A program made the translations under genes and the position numbers. The notes below the pieces were generated by a model, which saw only the letters and a list, made by a program, of their open reading frames with translations, ran no database searches and was not told the origin of the DNA. Shown here piece after piece: positions 1 through 8,683 of a DNA stretch of 51,606 nt; the first letter of the stretch is position 1, and each line of letters opens with the position of its first letter. This DNA is from Streptomyces sp. NRRL B-24085. Its GTDB lineage: Bacteria; Actinomycetota; Actinomycetes; Streptomycetales; Streptomycetaceae. The DNA is taken from assembly GCF_001282115.1 (NCBI RefSeq), contig NZ_LJBR01000065.1, forward strand, positions 1-51,606, read 5' to 3'.

Positions 1-23
1 AAGCCGCTGCGTGAGGAGACCCG

Positions 24-614
24 ATGACCGTCCCCCTTTCCGTCTGCGTCTTCTGCGGCTTCTCTCCCGGAGCGGGGACACGGTACGTGGAGTCGGCCAG
101 GGACCTGGGCGCGCTGCTCGGCCAACGCGGGCACCGGCTGGTCTACGGCGCGGGGACGGGCGGGCTCATGGGGGCCGTGGCCGCCGGGGCCGCGGAGCGC
201 GGCGCACGCATCACGGGTCTCATCCCGGACTTCCTGCGTCTGCGCGAACAGGCCGACGAACTCCCGGAACAGCGCCTGGTCCTCACCGGCGACCTGCTGG
301 AACGCAAGCGGGGGATGATCGACGAGGCCGACGCGTTCGTCGCGTTGCCCGGAGGCTACGGCACGCTGGACGAGGTCCTCGAAGTGATCTCCATGAAGGC
401 CCTGGGCGTGCTGGACGCCCCCCTGGTGCTGGTCAATGTGGACAACGCCTGGACCCCGTTCGTGGCGCTGATCGACAGCCTGCACGAGCGCGGTTTCCTG
501 CGCGACCCCCGAGTCTTCAGCGTCGCCGCCGACCCCGCGGAGGCGCTGACGCACATCGAACGGCACACGGCACGCGACCGGCTGGAAAGCCGGCCTGCCG
601 TCGTGCACCAGTGA
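24..614 (+). CDS. LOG-family protein (cytokinin riboside 5'-monophosphate phosphoribohydrolase type)
   Basis: A 196-residue protein of the LOG/TIGR00730 family. It shows a Rossmann start (VCVFCGFSPG, with FCG near residue 11), the glycine-rich GAGTGGLMG stretch, and the family signature PGGYGTLDEVLE near residues 109-120, whose Gly and Glu bind and hydrolyse the N-glycosidic bond. Family members cleave nucleoside 5'-monophosphates (cytokinin ribotides or AMP-like) to base and ribose 5-phosphate. The ATG at 24 follows GAGGAG at a good distance. A possible upstream frame ends in TGA at 12-14, so the gene may sit in an operon running in from the left. The following gene starts 54 bp downstream. 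LOG proteins occur both in housekeeping and in specialised clusters, so a link to the nearby NRPS genes is unproven. Confidence 0.9.
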   Translation: MTVPLSVCVFCGFSPGAGTRYVESARDLGALLGQRGHRLVYGAGTGGLMGAVAAGAAERGARITGLIPDFLRLREQADELPEQRLVLTGDLLERKRGMIDEADAFVALPGGYGTLDEVLEVISMKALGVLDAPLVLVNVDNAWTPFVALIDSLHERGFLRDPRVFSVAADPAEALTHIERHTARDRLESRPAVVHQ

Positions 615-668
615 ACGGCCCGACTCCCGGGCCGTGGACCCCGACACCGACCGAGTGAAGTGGTGACC

Positions 669-1808
669 ATGCCGACTCCGACAGGTCCGGACAAGCCCCT
701 CATCATGCTGGTGGGAATGGGAGACCTGTCCTCCCGACTGCTCACCATGCTGCTGTCCCACCCCGCCACCAACCGGGTCGTGGTGGCCGGACGCTACCCG
801 GAGACCCTCCGGCGCCGTGCCAACCTCGCCCGACTCACCGCCGTGAACCTCGGGTTGTTCGGCAGTGTGGCGACGGAACGGATCGACCTGTACGACGTCG
901 CCGGCACCGCCGAGACGCTCGACCGGGTCCGTCCCGACATCGTGTTCATGGGAGCGTCACTCCAGTCGTGGAGGGTCATCACCCAGCTCCCGAAGGACGT
1001 CTTCGAGGAACTCGACCAGGCTCAGCTCGGCCCCTGGCTGCCTCGCCATCTCACCCTGAATCACCTGCTGATGCAGGCCGTACGGATGTCGGGCACCGGG
1101 GCGAAGGTGGTCAACGCGGCCTACCCCGACGCGGTGGGGCCCGTACTCGCCACCGCCGGACTGGCCCCCACCACCGGCATCGGGAACGTCGCCAACATCG
1201 TTCCGGCCCTCACCCTGGCGTACGCGCACTGCGCCGACCGGGACCCGGCCGACGTCGAGGTCCGGCTCGTCGCCCAGCACTACTTCAGCCACTACGTGCC
1301 GCGCTACGGAGAGGCCGGCAAGGGCGCCTACCACCTCACCGCGCGGGTCGGCGGAGAGTTGTTGGACAAGTCCCACCAGGAGGTCTTCCCCCAGATCAAC
1401 GGCCGGCTGAAACGCCTGGGCGGTCTCGACGGCCAGCTCCTGACGGCCTCCTCCGCGATGCGGGTGCTGCAAGCGATGGCCACCGACAGCGGGGCCCTGT
1501 GCCACGCCCCCGCGCCCGGCGGTCTGCCCGGTGGCTATCCCGTCCGGGTGACCGCGGAGGGGGCCACGGTGGACCTGGACCCCTCCCTCACCCTCGACGA
1601 GGCGGTACGGCTGAACGTGGAGTGCCAGCGCGCCGACGGCATCGAACGGATCGACGAGGACGGGACGGTGACGTTCACCGAACCCGAGATGGCCGTCATG
1701 AAGCGGATGCTCGGCTACGACTGCCCCGCCATGAAGCTCTCCGAGACCGCCCAGTGGGCGGACGAACTCGGCCGCAAGTACGAGGCGTTCGCCGCACGCC
1801 ACAAGTGA
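669..1808 (+). CDS. NAD(P)-binding Rossmann-fold oxidoreductase-like protein, unassigned function
   Basis: About 379 residues. The N-terminus has a dinucleotide-binding pattern (IMLVGMGDLSSRLLTMLL) followed by a basic residue after beta-2 (VVVAGR), as in saccharopine-dehydrogenase or malate-dehydrogenase-type Rossmann proteins. A later stretch, VVNAAYPDAVGPVLATAGL, resembles the NP-containing loop of malate/lactate dehydrogenases. I do not recognise a specific enzyme. The ATG at 669 is chosen; in-frame GTG codons at 660 and 663 are alternatives, and none has a strong Shine-Dalgarno. It follows the LOG gene by about 50 bp on the same strand and ends just before a terminator, so the two may be co-transcribed. 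It could supply or modify a building block for the convergent NRPS operon, but that is inference. Confidence 0.7.
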   Translation: MPTPTGPDKPLIMLVGMGDLSSRLLTMLLSHPATNRVVVAGRYPETLRRRANLARLTAVNLGLFGSVATERIDLYDVAGTAETLDRVRPDIVFMGASLQSWRVITQLPKDVFEELDQAQLGPWLPRHLTLNHLLMQAVRMSGTGAKVVNAAYPDAVGPVLATAGLAPTTGIGNVANIVPALTLAYAHCADRDPADVEVRLVAQHYFSHYVPRYGEAGKGAYHLTARVGGELLDKSHQEVFPQINGRLKRLGGLDGQLLTASSAMRVLQAMATDSGALCHAPAPGGLPGGYPVRVTAEGATVDLDPSLTLDEAVRLNVECQRADGIERIDEDGTVTFTEPEMAVMKRMLGYDCPAMKLSETAQWADELGRKYEAFAARHK

Positions 1809-1815
1809 CTCCGAC

Positions 1816-1852
1816 ACGGCGGTGCCGCGGTCTTCGGCCGCGGCACCGCCGT
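1816..1852. terminator. Bidirectional intrinsic terminator between convergent genes
   Basis: A perfect inverted repeat: a 15-bp arm (ACGGCGGTGCCGCGG), a 7-nt loop and its exact complement. It lies between the stop of the rightward oxidoreductase gene and the stop of the leftward adenylation-fragment gene, so it can end transcription from both sides. There is no long T-tract, as is usual in Streptomyces. Confidence 0.85.
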
Positions 1853-1870
1853 ATCACGCTCGCAGCCGTG

Positions 1871-2695
1871 TCACGCTCGTGTCCTTGCCGTCCCAGGTCC
1901 GCCGACCACGTGCAACGAGCAGCCGTGCCGGCCCAGTTGCTCGGCGAACCGTGCGGCCACCCGGGGAGGCGGCGCCGCACCGGTGCACAGGACATGCCTG
2001 AGCCACGGCGGCGGCAGCAGCCCGTGCACCCGTTGGAAGTCCATGAACTCCTCGAGCGCGTCCAGCGGGAGCACCATCACGGTGGCACGGTTGCGCTGGC
2101 AGGCCAGCAGCCGTGCCATGGGATCCCGGGCCTCCTGCGCCACCACGGCCGCGCCCGCGCACAGCGGCCAGAACATCTCGAGCACCGCCTCGGGCGAGCC
2201 GACCGCCGCCGAGTGCAGCATCGTGTCACCCGGCGTCAGCGGGCAGACCAGCTGCGCCTCGAAGATCTGCGCCAGCCACTGTCCGTGCCGGGACACCACC
2301 ATGGACGCGGAGCCCGCCCGTTCGTCCGGGGCGGGGGCGGCCGCCGTGTCGTCCCGGTCGGTGAAGCAGGCCGTGGCCCGGGCCGACGCAAGGATCCGGT
2401 CCACGCGCTCGGGCGGGGTGGCCGCATCGATGGGCAGCGCCGCCGCGCCGCTCTCCAGGACCGCGAGCGTCGCCGCCACGAATCGGGGGCCGCGCGGCAG
2501 ACACACGCCCACCGGTGCCTGCGCGGGGTTGCCGAGCGCGGTCAGCCGCCGCGCCAGACTGTGCGAACTGTGCAGCAGTTCCCGGTAGGTGAACTGCTCC
2601 ATCGGCGAGCGGACCGCCAGCCTCCCCAGGGCCCGTTCGCCCTGGCGGCCGACCAGCTCGTGCACGGGACTGACGTCCAGGGTCATCGCGGTCAC
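1871..2695 (-). CDS. Truncated adenylation-domain (AMP-binding) protein lacking the A3 P-loop
   Basis: A 274-residue protein matching only the N-terminal half of an NRPS adenylation domain: the A1/A2 region (FTYRELLHSSHSLARRL, then a core resembling AAALPIDAATPPERV) is recognisable. Where the A3 loop TSGSTGxPKG should follow, the protein reads DERAGSASMVVSRHG with the loop missing, and it ends where the A5 GPTE motif should be (VVGGPGTARTRA). The A7-A10 motifs and the catalytic lysine are absent, so adenylation activity is unlikely. Its GTG at 2695 overlaps the NRPS stop (GTGA); an ATG at 2686 is an alternative. It is therefore translationally coupled to the termination module. It may be a decayed second module or a repurposed scaffold or partner. 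GC3 bias is retained over the ORF, which argues for selection. Confidence 0.75.
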   Translation of the reverse strand: MTAMTLDVSPVHELVGRQGERALGRLAVRSPMEQFTYRELLHSSHSLARRLTALGNPAQAPVGVCLPRGPRFVAATLAVLESGAAALPIDAATPPERVDRILASARATACFTDRDDTAAAPAPDERAGSASMVVSRHGQWLAQIFEAQLVCPLTPGDTMLHSAAVGSPEAVLEMFWPLCAGAAVVAQEARDPMARLLACQRNRATVMVLPLDALEEFMDFQRVHGLLPPPWLRHVLCTGAAPPPRVAARFAEQLGRHGCSLHVVGGPGTARTRA

Positions 2696-5600
2696 GACGC
2701 GGGCCCGCCCGCCACCGCGATCGGCAGGAACCCGCTCACCGCCCGGGCGACCTCGGTGGCGAGCGGCGGCCTGAGCATGTCGAAGTGGCCGCCGGACACG
2801 CTCGCCCGGTGCACCGCCCCGGTTGCCAGGGACTCCCAGCGGGCCGAATGCGCGTCCTCGGCGGAGGTCACCAGGCACAGGTCGCCGTCGTGGGGGCCGG
2901 GACGGTAGGAGCCGAGCCGTGCGCACTGCCGCTGCCACACCCGCAGGACCTCGCGGGGGAACCGGTCGGGCGTGCGGCACGACGCCGGGTCCACCCCCAT
3001 GGCCTCGACGAGACCGGATCGGATGATCGCCTGGAAGTCCTCCTCCAGGCGCCGGCCCGTGGCCTTGTGCAACCGTGCGCTCATCCCGGCCAGTTCACGT
3101 TCCTGCTGCCGCCAGCCCGCCGGGTCCTCCGGCGCGCACGGATCGAGCAGGACCAGCCCGGCCACGCCATGGCCCAGGGCGGCCAACTGACGGGAGGTCT
3201 CAAGGGCCACGGGCGCCCCGGCCGACCAGCCGGCGACGACCACCGCCTCGTCCACGGCTCCCGCGATCTCGCGCGCGTACCGGGAGCTCATCAGCTCCAG
3301 AGTGCTCTCGTCGTCGCCGCCGTCGCCGTGCAACGAGGCGAGGGTCAGCCCGTACACGGGCTGTGCCGGCGGCAGTTCTGCTACCAGATGCCGGTAGCAG
3401 AACACCGTGCCGCCGACCGGATGGACCAGCACCAACGGGACACCCCCGCCCGCGGCCCCCTGGATCCTCGCCAGACTGCGGGGCCGGGACACGTCCGGGG
3501 ACCCGGACACGCCGGGCCGCTTGCGCTCGGCGTCGATCACCGCCGACAACGCCGCAAGGGTGGGGGAGCGCAGGACCTCCTCGAAGGGGACGGGGCGGTC
3601 GTAGCGGACGCGCAGCCGCTCCAGCAGCGCGAGCACCAGGAGGGAGTCGCCGCCCAGAGCGAAGAAGTCGTCGGCCGCCCCGATGTTCTGCGCCGGGATG
3701 CCGAGCAGCTCGGACCAGAGGGCGGCCAGCTCGACAGCCGTCTCGCCGGCCGAGCGAGCGGAGGGCCCGTCCGCGCCGGAACCCTGCCAGACCGGCGGCG
3801 GCAACGCGGCCCGGTCCGTCTTGCCGTTCTCATTGAGCGGCAGTGCGTCCAGCCAGGTGATCACCGAGGGCACGAGATACGGCGGCAGTACTTCGCCCAG
3901 TGATGCGCGGAGCTCTGCCGCGGGCGGCCGCTCGGAGGTACGGGGGACCGCGTAGGCGGCCAACGCGAGCTGACCCGAGGGGGCGCGCACGGCGACCACC
4001 ACGGCTCGCTGCACCGCCGGATGCGCGGCCACCGCGCTCTCCACCTCCGCCGGTTCCACCCGGTATCCGCGGATCTTGACCTGCTGGTCGGCTCGGCCGA
4101 GGAACTCCACCTCGCCGTCGGCGTTCCAGCGGCCCAGATCTCCCGTCCGGTACATACGGGCGCCCGGCGGGCCGTACGGATCCGGCAGGAACCGGCTCGC
4201 CGTCACCGCGGGCAGACCGGCGTACCCCCGCACCACACAGTCGCCGCCGATGTAGATCTCGCCGGTCACGCCGGTCGGCACCCGGTTGAAGGAGGCGTCC
4301 AGGACATGGAGCGTGGTGCGGGGGATGGGCAGACCGATGGGCAGGTCACCGGCCCCGTCGGCGTCGTCCGGAGCGGCCTCGTGCACGCTGTTGGCCACGG
4401 ACGCCTCGGTCGGGCCGTACTCGTTGAGCACCGGCGTGTGCGGGTCGAGCGCACGCCACGCGCCGAGCGCCGAGCGGGGAAAGGCATCGGCGCCGACCAC
4501 CAGCAGCCGGGCCAGACCTTGCGCCCGGTGCGCCGGCAGTTGGCGGGTCAGCAGCTCCAGATGGCCCGGGGTCAGCTTGACGAACGCGAACGGCCCGGCC
4601 GCGCAGAGGACCTCGCCGAGTTCGGAGGGCGGGACGGACTCGGGGACGACCGTGACGGTCTGGCCCACCAGCAGCGGTGCGAACAGGTTCGGCACGATCA
4701 TGTCGAAGGCGATCGACGAGAACAGCGGCGCCCCGCCGGTGCGGTCGCCGACGTACCGGTGGACGCACCACATCAGGAAGTTGACCAGACCCCGGTGCTC
4801 CACGAGGACGCCTTTGGGCGTGCCGGTGGAACCGGACGTGTAGATGACATAGCACAGGTTGCGCGGATCGGCCGGCTCCGGGGCCGGTCCGCCGGGGGCG
4901 GCCTGTTCGTCCACCAGCATGACCGCGGACGACAGTTCGGAGGCGGAATCCGCCAGGGCGGGCTCGGTCAGGACGACGGCGGATCCGCTGTCACGCACGA
5001 GATGGCGCAGCCGCGGCAGCGGGAAGGCCGGATCCAGCGGTACGTACGCTCCGCCCGCCTTGGCGACCCCCAGCAGCGCGGCCACCAGATGCGTGGAACG
5101 GTGCATGTACACCGCCACCCGGGTCTCGGGGCCCACCCCGCGTGCGGCGAGCGCCCGGGCGATCCGGTCGGCTCGCGCGTCCAGTTCCGCATAGGTGAGC
5201 GCGGCCGCTCCGTCCCCGCCGGCCTCGCGCACGGCGACCTGATCCGGAGTGCGCTGTGCCTGCCGCTCGAACAGTTCGTGCAGGCAGGCGTCCGGGAGCT
5301 CGCCGGGCCCGCCGTCCGACAGCTCCTCGAACCGGGCCAGTTCGCCGGAGGTGAGGACGGGAATCCGGTGCAGCCGCAGATCCGGCCCACCGCGTGCGGG
5401 GTCGGTGACCGAGTCCAGGACCGTGCGCAGCCGGGTCCCCACCTCCTCGGCCGTACGGCTGTCGCAGGCAGAGGTCCGGTAGGTCAGCGTGCCCTCGAGC
5501 CCCCTGCCGCACGGTGCGAGCGCGAGGTCCAGGTCGCTCTTCGGGGTGGTGAAGCCGACCGGCCAGGATTCGGCGTCGGTGCCCGTCAGGCGCAACGCCT

Positions 5601-6696
5601 CGGCCGGCTCGTAGTCCACCTCGAAGAGGACGTTGAACAGCGGGTTGGCCGCCGCCGACCTGGTCGTGCGCCGGACGTCGCGGAGCACGGTCTCGAAGGG
5701 GGTCTGCCGGTGCTCCAGAACGTCGAGGAACCGCTCGGCGTTGCGGTCGACGAGGTCGGCGAAGGCAGGGTCGCCGCCCAACTCGCCCCGCAGCACGACG
5801 GTGTTGAACAGCGGGCCCACGACCCGCTCGGCCTCGGCCCCGTCCCGCTGCGAGACGGTGGTGCCCACCGCCACGTCGCGGGTGCCGCACAGTCGGCCCA
5901 GCACGGTCTGGAACGCGCTCAGCAGCACCACGAACCGCGTGGTGCACAGCCGCCCGGCCAGGGCGTCGACCCGGGCGAGCAGATCCTCGTCCAGAACGAA
6001 CCGGGTTTGCGCGCCGGGCCGCACGGTACCCGGCGTCGGCTCCACGGAGTTGCCGGGCAGCTCCAACAGGCGTATTCCAGACAGCTCTTGGCGCCAGAAC
6101 GACAGGTCGGCCGCACGTCCGGGACCGTCCGTGCCGCGGGCGCCGCGCAGGTACTCCCAGTAGGCCGGGCGGGACGGGGCGGGTGCCGGGCCCCTGGCGT
6201 CCGGACGGCACAGACACGCGTAGGTCTCCGCCAGTTCTCTCAGCAGCAGTCGAAGTGACCAGCCGTCGCAGACGGAGTGATGGAGGTCGAGGTGCACGAC
6301 GTGGTCGCGGGGCCCGAGCCGTATCACGCCGGCTCGCAGCAGTGGCGGGCGGGACATGTCGAACGGCACGGCGGCAGCGGTCTCCACCCGGCGCCGGGCA
6401 TCCCGCAGGGCCGCCGCTTCCAGCCTGCCGCCGAGATCGACCACCTCCAGCGGCACACTGGCGTCGGGAACGGTTTCGACGACGAGCGTCCCGGCGCGCT
6501 CGACGAAGCGCGAGCGCAGGATCGGGGTGCGGCTCGTGAGTGCCGACACCGCGGCCTGGAGAGCCCCCACGTCGAGCGGTCCTGTCAGTCGGCTCGCCGT
6601 CGAGACGTTGAACGCCGGGCTCCCCGGAGCCAGCCGGGAGGCCAGCCACATGCCCTGCTGGATGACCGACGCCGGCTCACAGGCCGGGGCCGTCAC
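2692..6696 (-). CDS. Nonribosomal peptide synthetase, C-A-T-TE termination module
   Basis: A 1334-residue single-module NRPS. The condensation domain occupies roughly residues 1-440, with the catalytic HHSVCDG at 139-145. The adenylation domain covers about 480-990, with TSGSTGTPKG near 618 and NEYGPTEAS. The thiolation domain carries FFALGGDSLLV with its phosphopantetheine serine at about 1018. The type I thioesterase has GWSAG, with nucleophile at about 1158. By manual alignment to GrsA the specificity pocket reads approximately D-M-P-K-V-G-E-V-A-K, closest in flavour to Asp/Asn-type codes; this is tentative. The start ATG overlaps the MbtH stop (ATGA). The module accepts an upstream aminoacyl-T, most simply from the A-T protein at 14450, and releases the product by hydrolysis or cyclisation. 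Confidence 0.96.
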   Translation of the reverse strand: MTAPACEPASVIQQGMWLASRLAPGSPAFNVSTASRLTGPLDVGALQAAVSALTSRTPILRSRFVERAGTLVVETVPDASVPLEVVDLGGRLEAAALRDARRRVETAAAVPFDMSRPPLLRAGVIRLGPRDHVVHLDLHHSVCDGWSLRLLLRELAETYACLCRPDARGPAPAPSRPAYWEYLRGARGTDGPGRAADLSFWRQELSGIRLLELPGNSVEPTPGTVRPGAQTRFVLDEDLLARVDALAGRLCTTRFVVLLSAFQTVLGRLCGTRDVAVGTTVSQRDGAEAERVVGPLFNTVVLRGELGGDPAFADLVDRNAERFLDVLEHRQTPFETVLRDVRRTTRSAAANPLFNVLFEVDYEPAEALRLTGTDAESWPVGFTTPKSDLDLALAPCGRGLEGTLTYRTSACDSRTAEEVGTRLRTVLDSVTDPARGGPDLRLHRIPVLTSGELARFEELSDGGPGELPDACLHELFERQAQRTPDQVAVREAGGDGAAALTYAELDARADRIARALAARGVGPETRVAVYMHRSTHLVAALLGVAKAGGAYVPLDPAFPLPRLRHLVRDSGSAVVLTEPALADSASELSSAVMLVDEQAAPGGPAPEPADPRNLCYVIYTSGSTGTPKGVLVEHRGLVNFLMWCVHRYVGDRTGGAPLFSSIAFDMIVPNLFAPLLVGQTVTVVPESVPPSELGEVLCAAGPFAFVKLTPGHLELLTRQLPAHRAQGLARLLVVGADAFPRSALGAWRALDPHTPVLNEYGPTEASVANSVHEAAPDDADGAGDLPIGLPIPRTTLHVLDASFNRVPTGVTGEIYIGGDCVVRGYAGLPAVTASRFLPDPYGPPGARMYRTGDLGRWNADGEVEFLGRADQQVKIRGYRVEPAEVESAVAAHPAVQRAVVVAVRAPSGQLALAAYAVPRTSERPPAAELRASLGEVLPPYLVPSVITWLDALPLNENGKTDRAALPPPVWQGSGADGPSARSAGETAVELAALWSELLGIPAQNIGAADDFFALGGDSLLVLALLERLRVRYDRPVPFEEVLRSPTLAALSAVIDAERKRPGVSGSPDVSRPRSLARIQGAAGGGVPLVLVHPVGGTVFCYRHLVAELPPAQPVYGLTLASLHGDGGDDESTLELMSSRYAREIAGAVDEAVVVAGWSAGAPVALETSRQLAALGHGVAGLVLLDPCAPEDPAGWRQQERELAGMSARLHKATGRRLEEDFQAIIRSGLVEAMGVDPASCRTPDRFPREVLRVWQRQCARLGSYRPGPHDGDLCLVTSAEDAHSARWESLATGAVHRASVSGGHFDMLRPPLATEVARAVSGFLPIAVAGGPAS

Positions 6697-6887
6697 CGCT
6701 GTCCCTCCGCGCGGGCCATCCGCTCACGCAGATCACGGGGCCGCATGTCGGTCCATGTCGCGTCGATGTGGCGCAGACACTCCTGTTCGTCTCCGCGCGT
6801 GCCCTCGGCCCGCCAGCCGTCCGGCAGTTCGAGCTCGGCGGGCCATATCGCGTACTGGTCCTGGTCGTTGGCCACCACCATGAACAC
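6693..6887 (-). CDS. MbtH-like protein (adenylation-domain partner)
   Basis: A 64-residue protein with the family core: VVANDQDQYAIWP, then ELPDGW, then ECLRHIDATWTDMRPRDLR, matching the conserved N-x-E-x-Q-x-S-x-W-P and W-T-D-x-R-P positions (with some substitutions). MbtH proteins bind NRPS adenylation domains and are often needed for their solubility and activity. I chose the GTG at 6887 because AAGGAG lies five bases upstream; an internal ATG at 6881 is possible. Many family members are about 70 residues with an N-terminal NPF/D stretch that is missing here. The stop overlaps the NRPS start (ATGA), so the two are coupled. It is the first gene of the leftward operon. Confidence 0.93.
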   Translation of the reverse strand: MFMVVANDQDQYAIWPAELELPDGWRAEGTRGDEQECLRHIDATWTDMRPRDLRERMARAEGQR

Positions 6888-7181
6888 GGAATCTCCTTGG
6901 AATGAGGCGGACCGCGTCAGCGTAGGAACCGCGTGGCCGCGACCGCGGCACTCCGGACCGGCAGTCGACCGGCACCTTGGCCCGCCGCACGGTTTCGGCC
7001 TTGATCCCGATTTCGCTGCTATGGACACCGACCAGGACCGTGAGAAGAATGAAAGAAGCCTTTCGAAAGGGGGCCCAGCACCAGTTCGGCCGGGACAACG
7101 ATGTCCCTCGGCCGGGGCCCACCCGTCGTCTCGCCGATCACATGTGCACGAGGAAAGTCGAACAACCAACGGAGGTTGTGA
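6888..7181. promoter_or_regulatory. Divergent control region between mbtH-like and regulator genes
   Basis: This 294-bp divergent intergenic region should hold the promoters of both arms of the NRPS locus. Two symmetric elements stand out: a perfect 12-bp palindrome CCTTTCGAAAGG at 7059-7070 and an inverted repeat GGGACA-ACGA-TGTCCC at 7092-7107. They are candidate binding sites for the XRE-type regulator encoded immediately downstream. I see no textbook -35/-10 pair at usual spacing. Confidence 0.5.
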
Positions 7182-8501
7182 ATGGGACCCGAAGGAATCG
7201 GCACCCTGGTCCGCAGGTTCCGCTGCCAGGCGCGCCTGACCCAGTACGAGTTATCCGAGATCAGCACGGTCAGCGTACGGGCGATCAGGGATCTGGAGAA
7301 CGGACGGGTGGAACGCCCCCGGCAGGAGACCGTGCGGCTCATCGCCAACGGACTGCACCTGGGGGAGTCCCAGCGCCTGGTGCTCCACGCGGCGTGCGGA
7401 GGCAGCGCCAAGGAGGCTGCCGCCAAACTGATCAGCGACGCGGCCCCGATCGAACCGCCCGCCCGCATCAACGGTCTGTCCGGCCGCGAGGCCGAGGTGC
7501 AGACCGTGGTCGAAGCCATGACACGCGACCACAACCGCTGGATGACCATCACCGGTCTCAACGGTGTCGGAAAGACGAGCGTGGCCCTCGACGTCGCGCA
7601 CACCCTCCACAAGCTCCACTCGTACTCGACGCTGTGGGTCTCACTCGGCGCTCCCGGCCCGCACACGGACGGCTCCGACCGGTTCCGGGTGGACAGCGCG
7701 GTGGTGGCCGAGGTCTCGCGGATCGGTGAGCACCTCATGGGCGACGAATTCGACGCCCGTCAGCTCGTCCAGATGATCGGCCAGCGGCGCACCCTGCTCG
7801 TCCTCGACGGATGCGACCTGAAGCAGATCGGCGCCGACCGCGTGCTGGCGCTGCTCGCGGGCTGTCACGGCCTGCGGGTCCTGGTGACGACCCGCGACAG
7901 CGGCGCCACCCCCGGCGAGCACCTGCTGCCCCTCGAACCGCTCGACGTGCCGGCGTGCGAGACGAACCCGCCCGCCAGGGCCGAGCACCACCCCGCCGTC
8001 CAACTGATGCTCTCCCACATCCGCCGTCTGCAGCCACGGGCCGCGGACACCTCCGCCGCCACGGTCGGTCATCTCGTCGGTGTCTGCCGCGCCCTCGACT
8101 GCATTCCCGCGGCCCTCAAGCTCGGAGCGGAGTGGGGTCTCGTCCTGTCCCCGGTACAGCTCCTGGAACGTGCCCGGCGGGACCCCCTGTCCCTGCTGAT
8201 CTCGCCGACCGTGGGCGGTGCCGGACCGGCGCTGCGGCAGACCCTGGAACAGTCGGTGCGCACCGTCACCGCCACGGACCGTCAACTGCTGGGCCTGCTC
8301 GCCCCGTTGCGTACCGGTTGGACCGTCCAGGACGTCGCCAGGCTCGCCGGCATCGACGAACCGGACTCCGCCCGGCGGGTCTGGGGACTGCTCGTCCGCG
8401 GCCTGATCCGGCGCGTCGACGGCTCGGCCGGCTCACACTTCCGCGTCCTGAACCTCGTCGCCCGCCTCTTCGAGATGCAGGAGCCGGAAACCGTCCACTG
8501 A
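7182..8501 (+). CDS. XRE-type HTH / P-loop ATPase (STAND-like) transcriptional regulator
   Basis: A 439-residue protein. Residues about 5-60 form a Cro/CI-type helix-turn-helix (LVRRFRCQARLTQYELSEIS, then VSVRAIRDLENGR). After a linker, residues about 118-300 form an NTPase with Walker A GLNGVGKTS and a Walker-B-like LLVLDGCDL, followed by LLVTTRDSG, as in AfsR/NB-ARC type regulators. A winged-helix-like C-terminal part follows. No tetratricopeptide region is visible, so it is shorter than SARP-type regulators. The ATG at 7182 follows GGAGG. It sits between the divergent arms of the NRPS locus, consistent with a pathway-specific regulator. The inducer is unknown. Confidence 0.85.
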   Translation: MGPEGIGTLVRRFRCQARLTQYELSEISTVSVRAIRDLENGRVERPRQETVRLIANGLHLGESQRLVLHAACGGSAKEAAAKLISDAAPIEPPARINGLSGREAEVQTVVEAMTRDHNRWMTITGLNGVGKTSVALDVAHTLHKLHSYSTLWVSLGAPGPHTDGSDRFRVDSAVVAEVSRIGEHLMGDEFDARQLVQMIGQRRTLLVLDGCDLKQIGADRVLALLAGCHGLRVLVTTRDSGATPGEHLLPLEPLDVPACETNPPARAEHHPAVQLMLSHIRRLQPRAADTSAATVGHLVGVCRALDCIPAALKLGAEWGLVLSPVQLLERARRDPLSLLISPTVGGAGPALRQTLEQSVRTVTATDRQLLGLLAPLRTGWTVQDVARLAGIDEPDSARRVWGLLVRGLIRRVDGSAGSHFRVLNLVARLFEMQEPETVH

Positions 8502-8683
8502 CGACAGCCGCGGGCACGCCCCGGCCACGAGCGACGGCAGTCTGCGCCGGATGCGACCGGCAGGCAGACTGCCGCGTTCTTGCCCTCCATGCTGCCGCCC
8601 GCGCCGCCCGTGCCCGGTGATGCTTGGTGCCCGCAACCGATCGGGCAGGCGACGGCTGTCGCCAGGCAGGAGCACTCGCGACG

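Noticed and set aside
968..2908. A 646-codon plus-strand frame spanning the oxidoreductase gene and the convergent adenylation fragment
   Set aside because: It crosses a perfect terminator and two opposed genes, and its translation is a low-complexity Arg-rich shadow.
4021..6258. A 745-codon open frame on the plus strand opposite the NRPS
   Set aside because: It is antisense to the C and A domains, rich in Arg/Gly/His with no motif, and reflects stop-codon scarcity in high-GC DNA.
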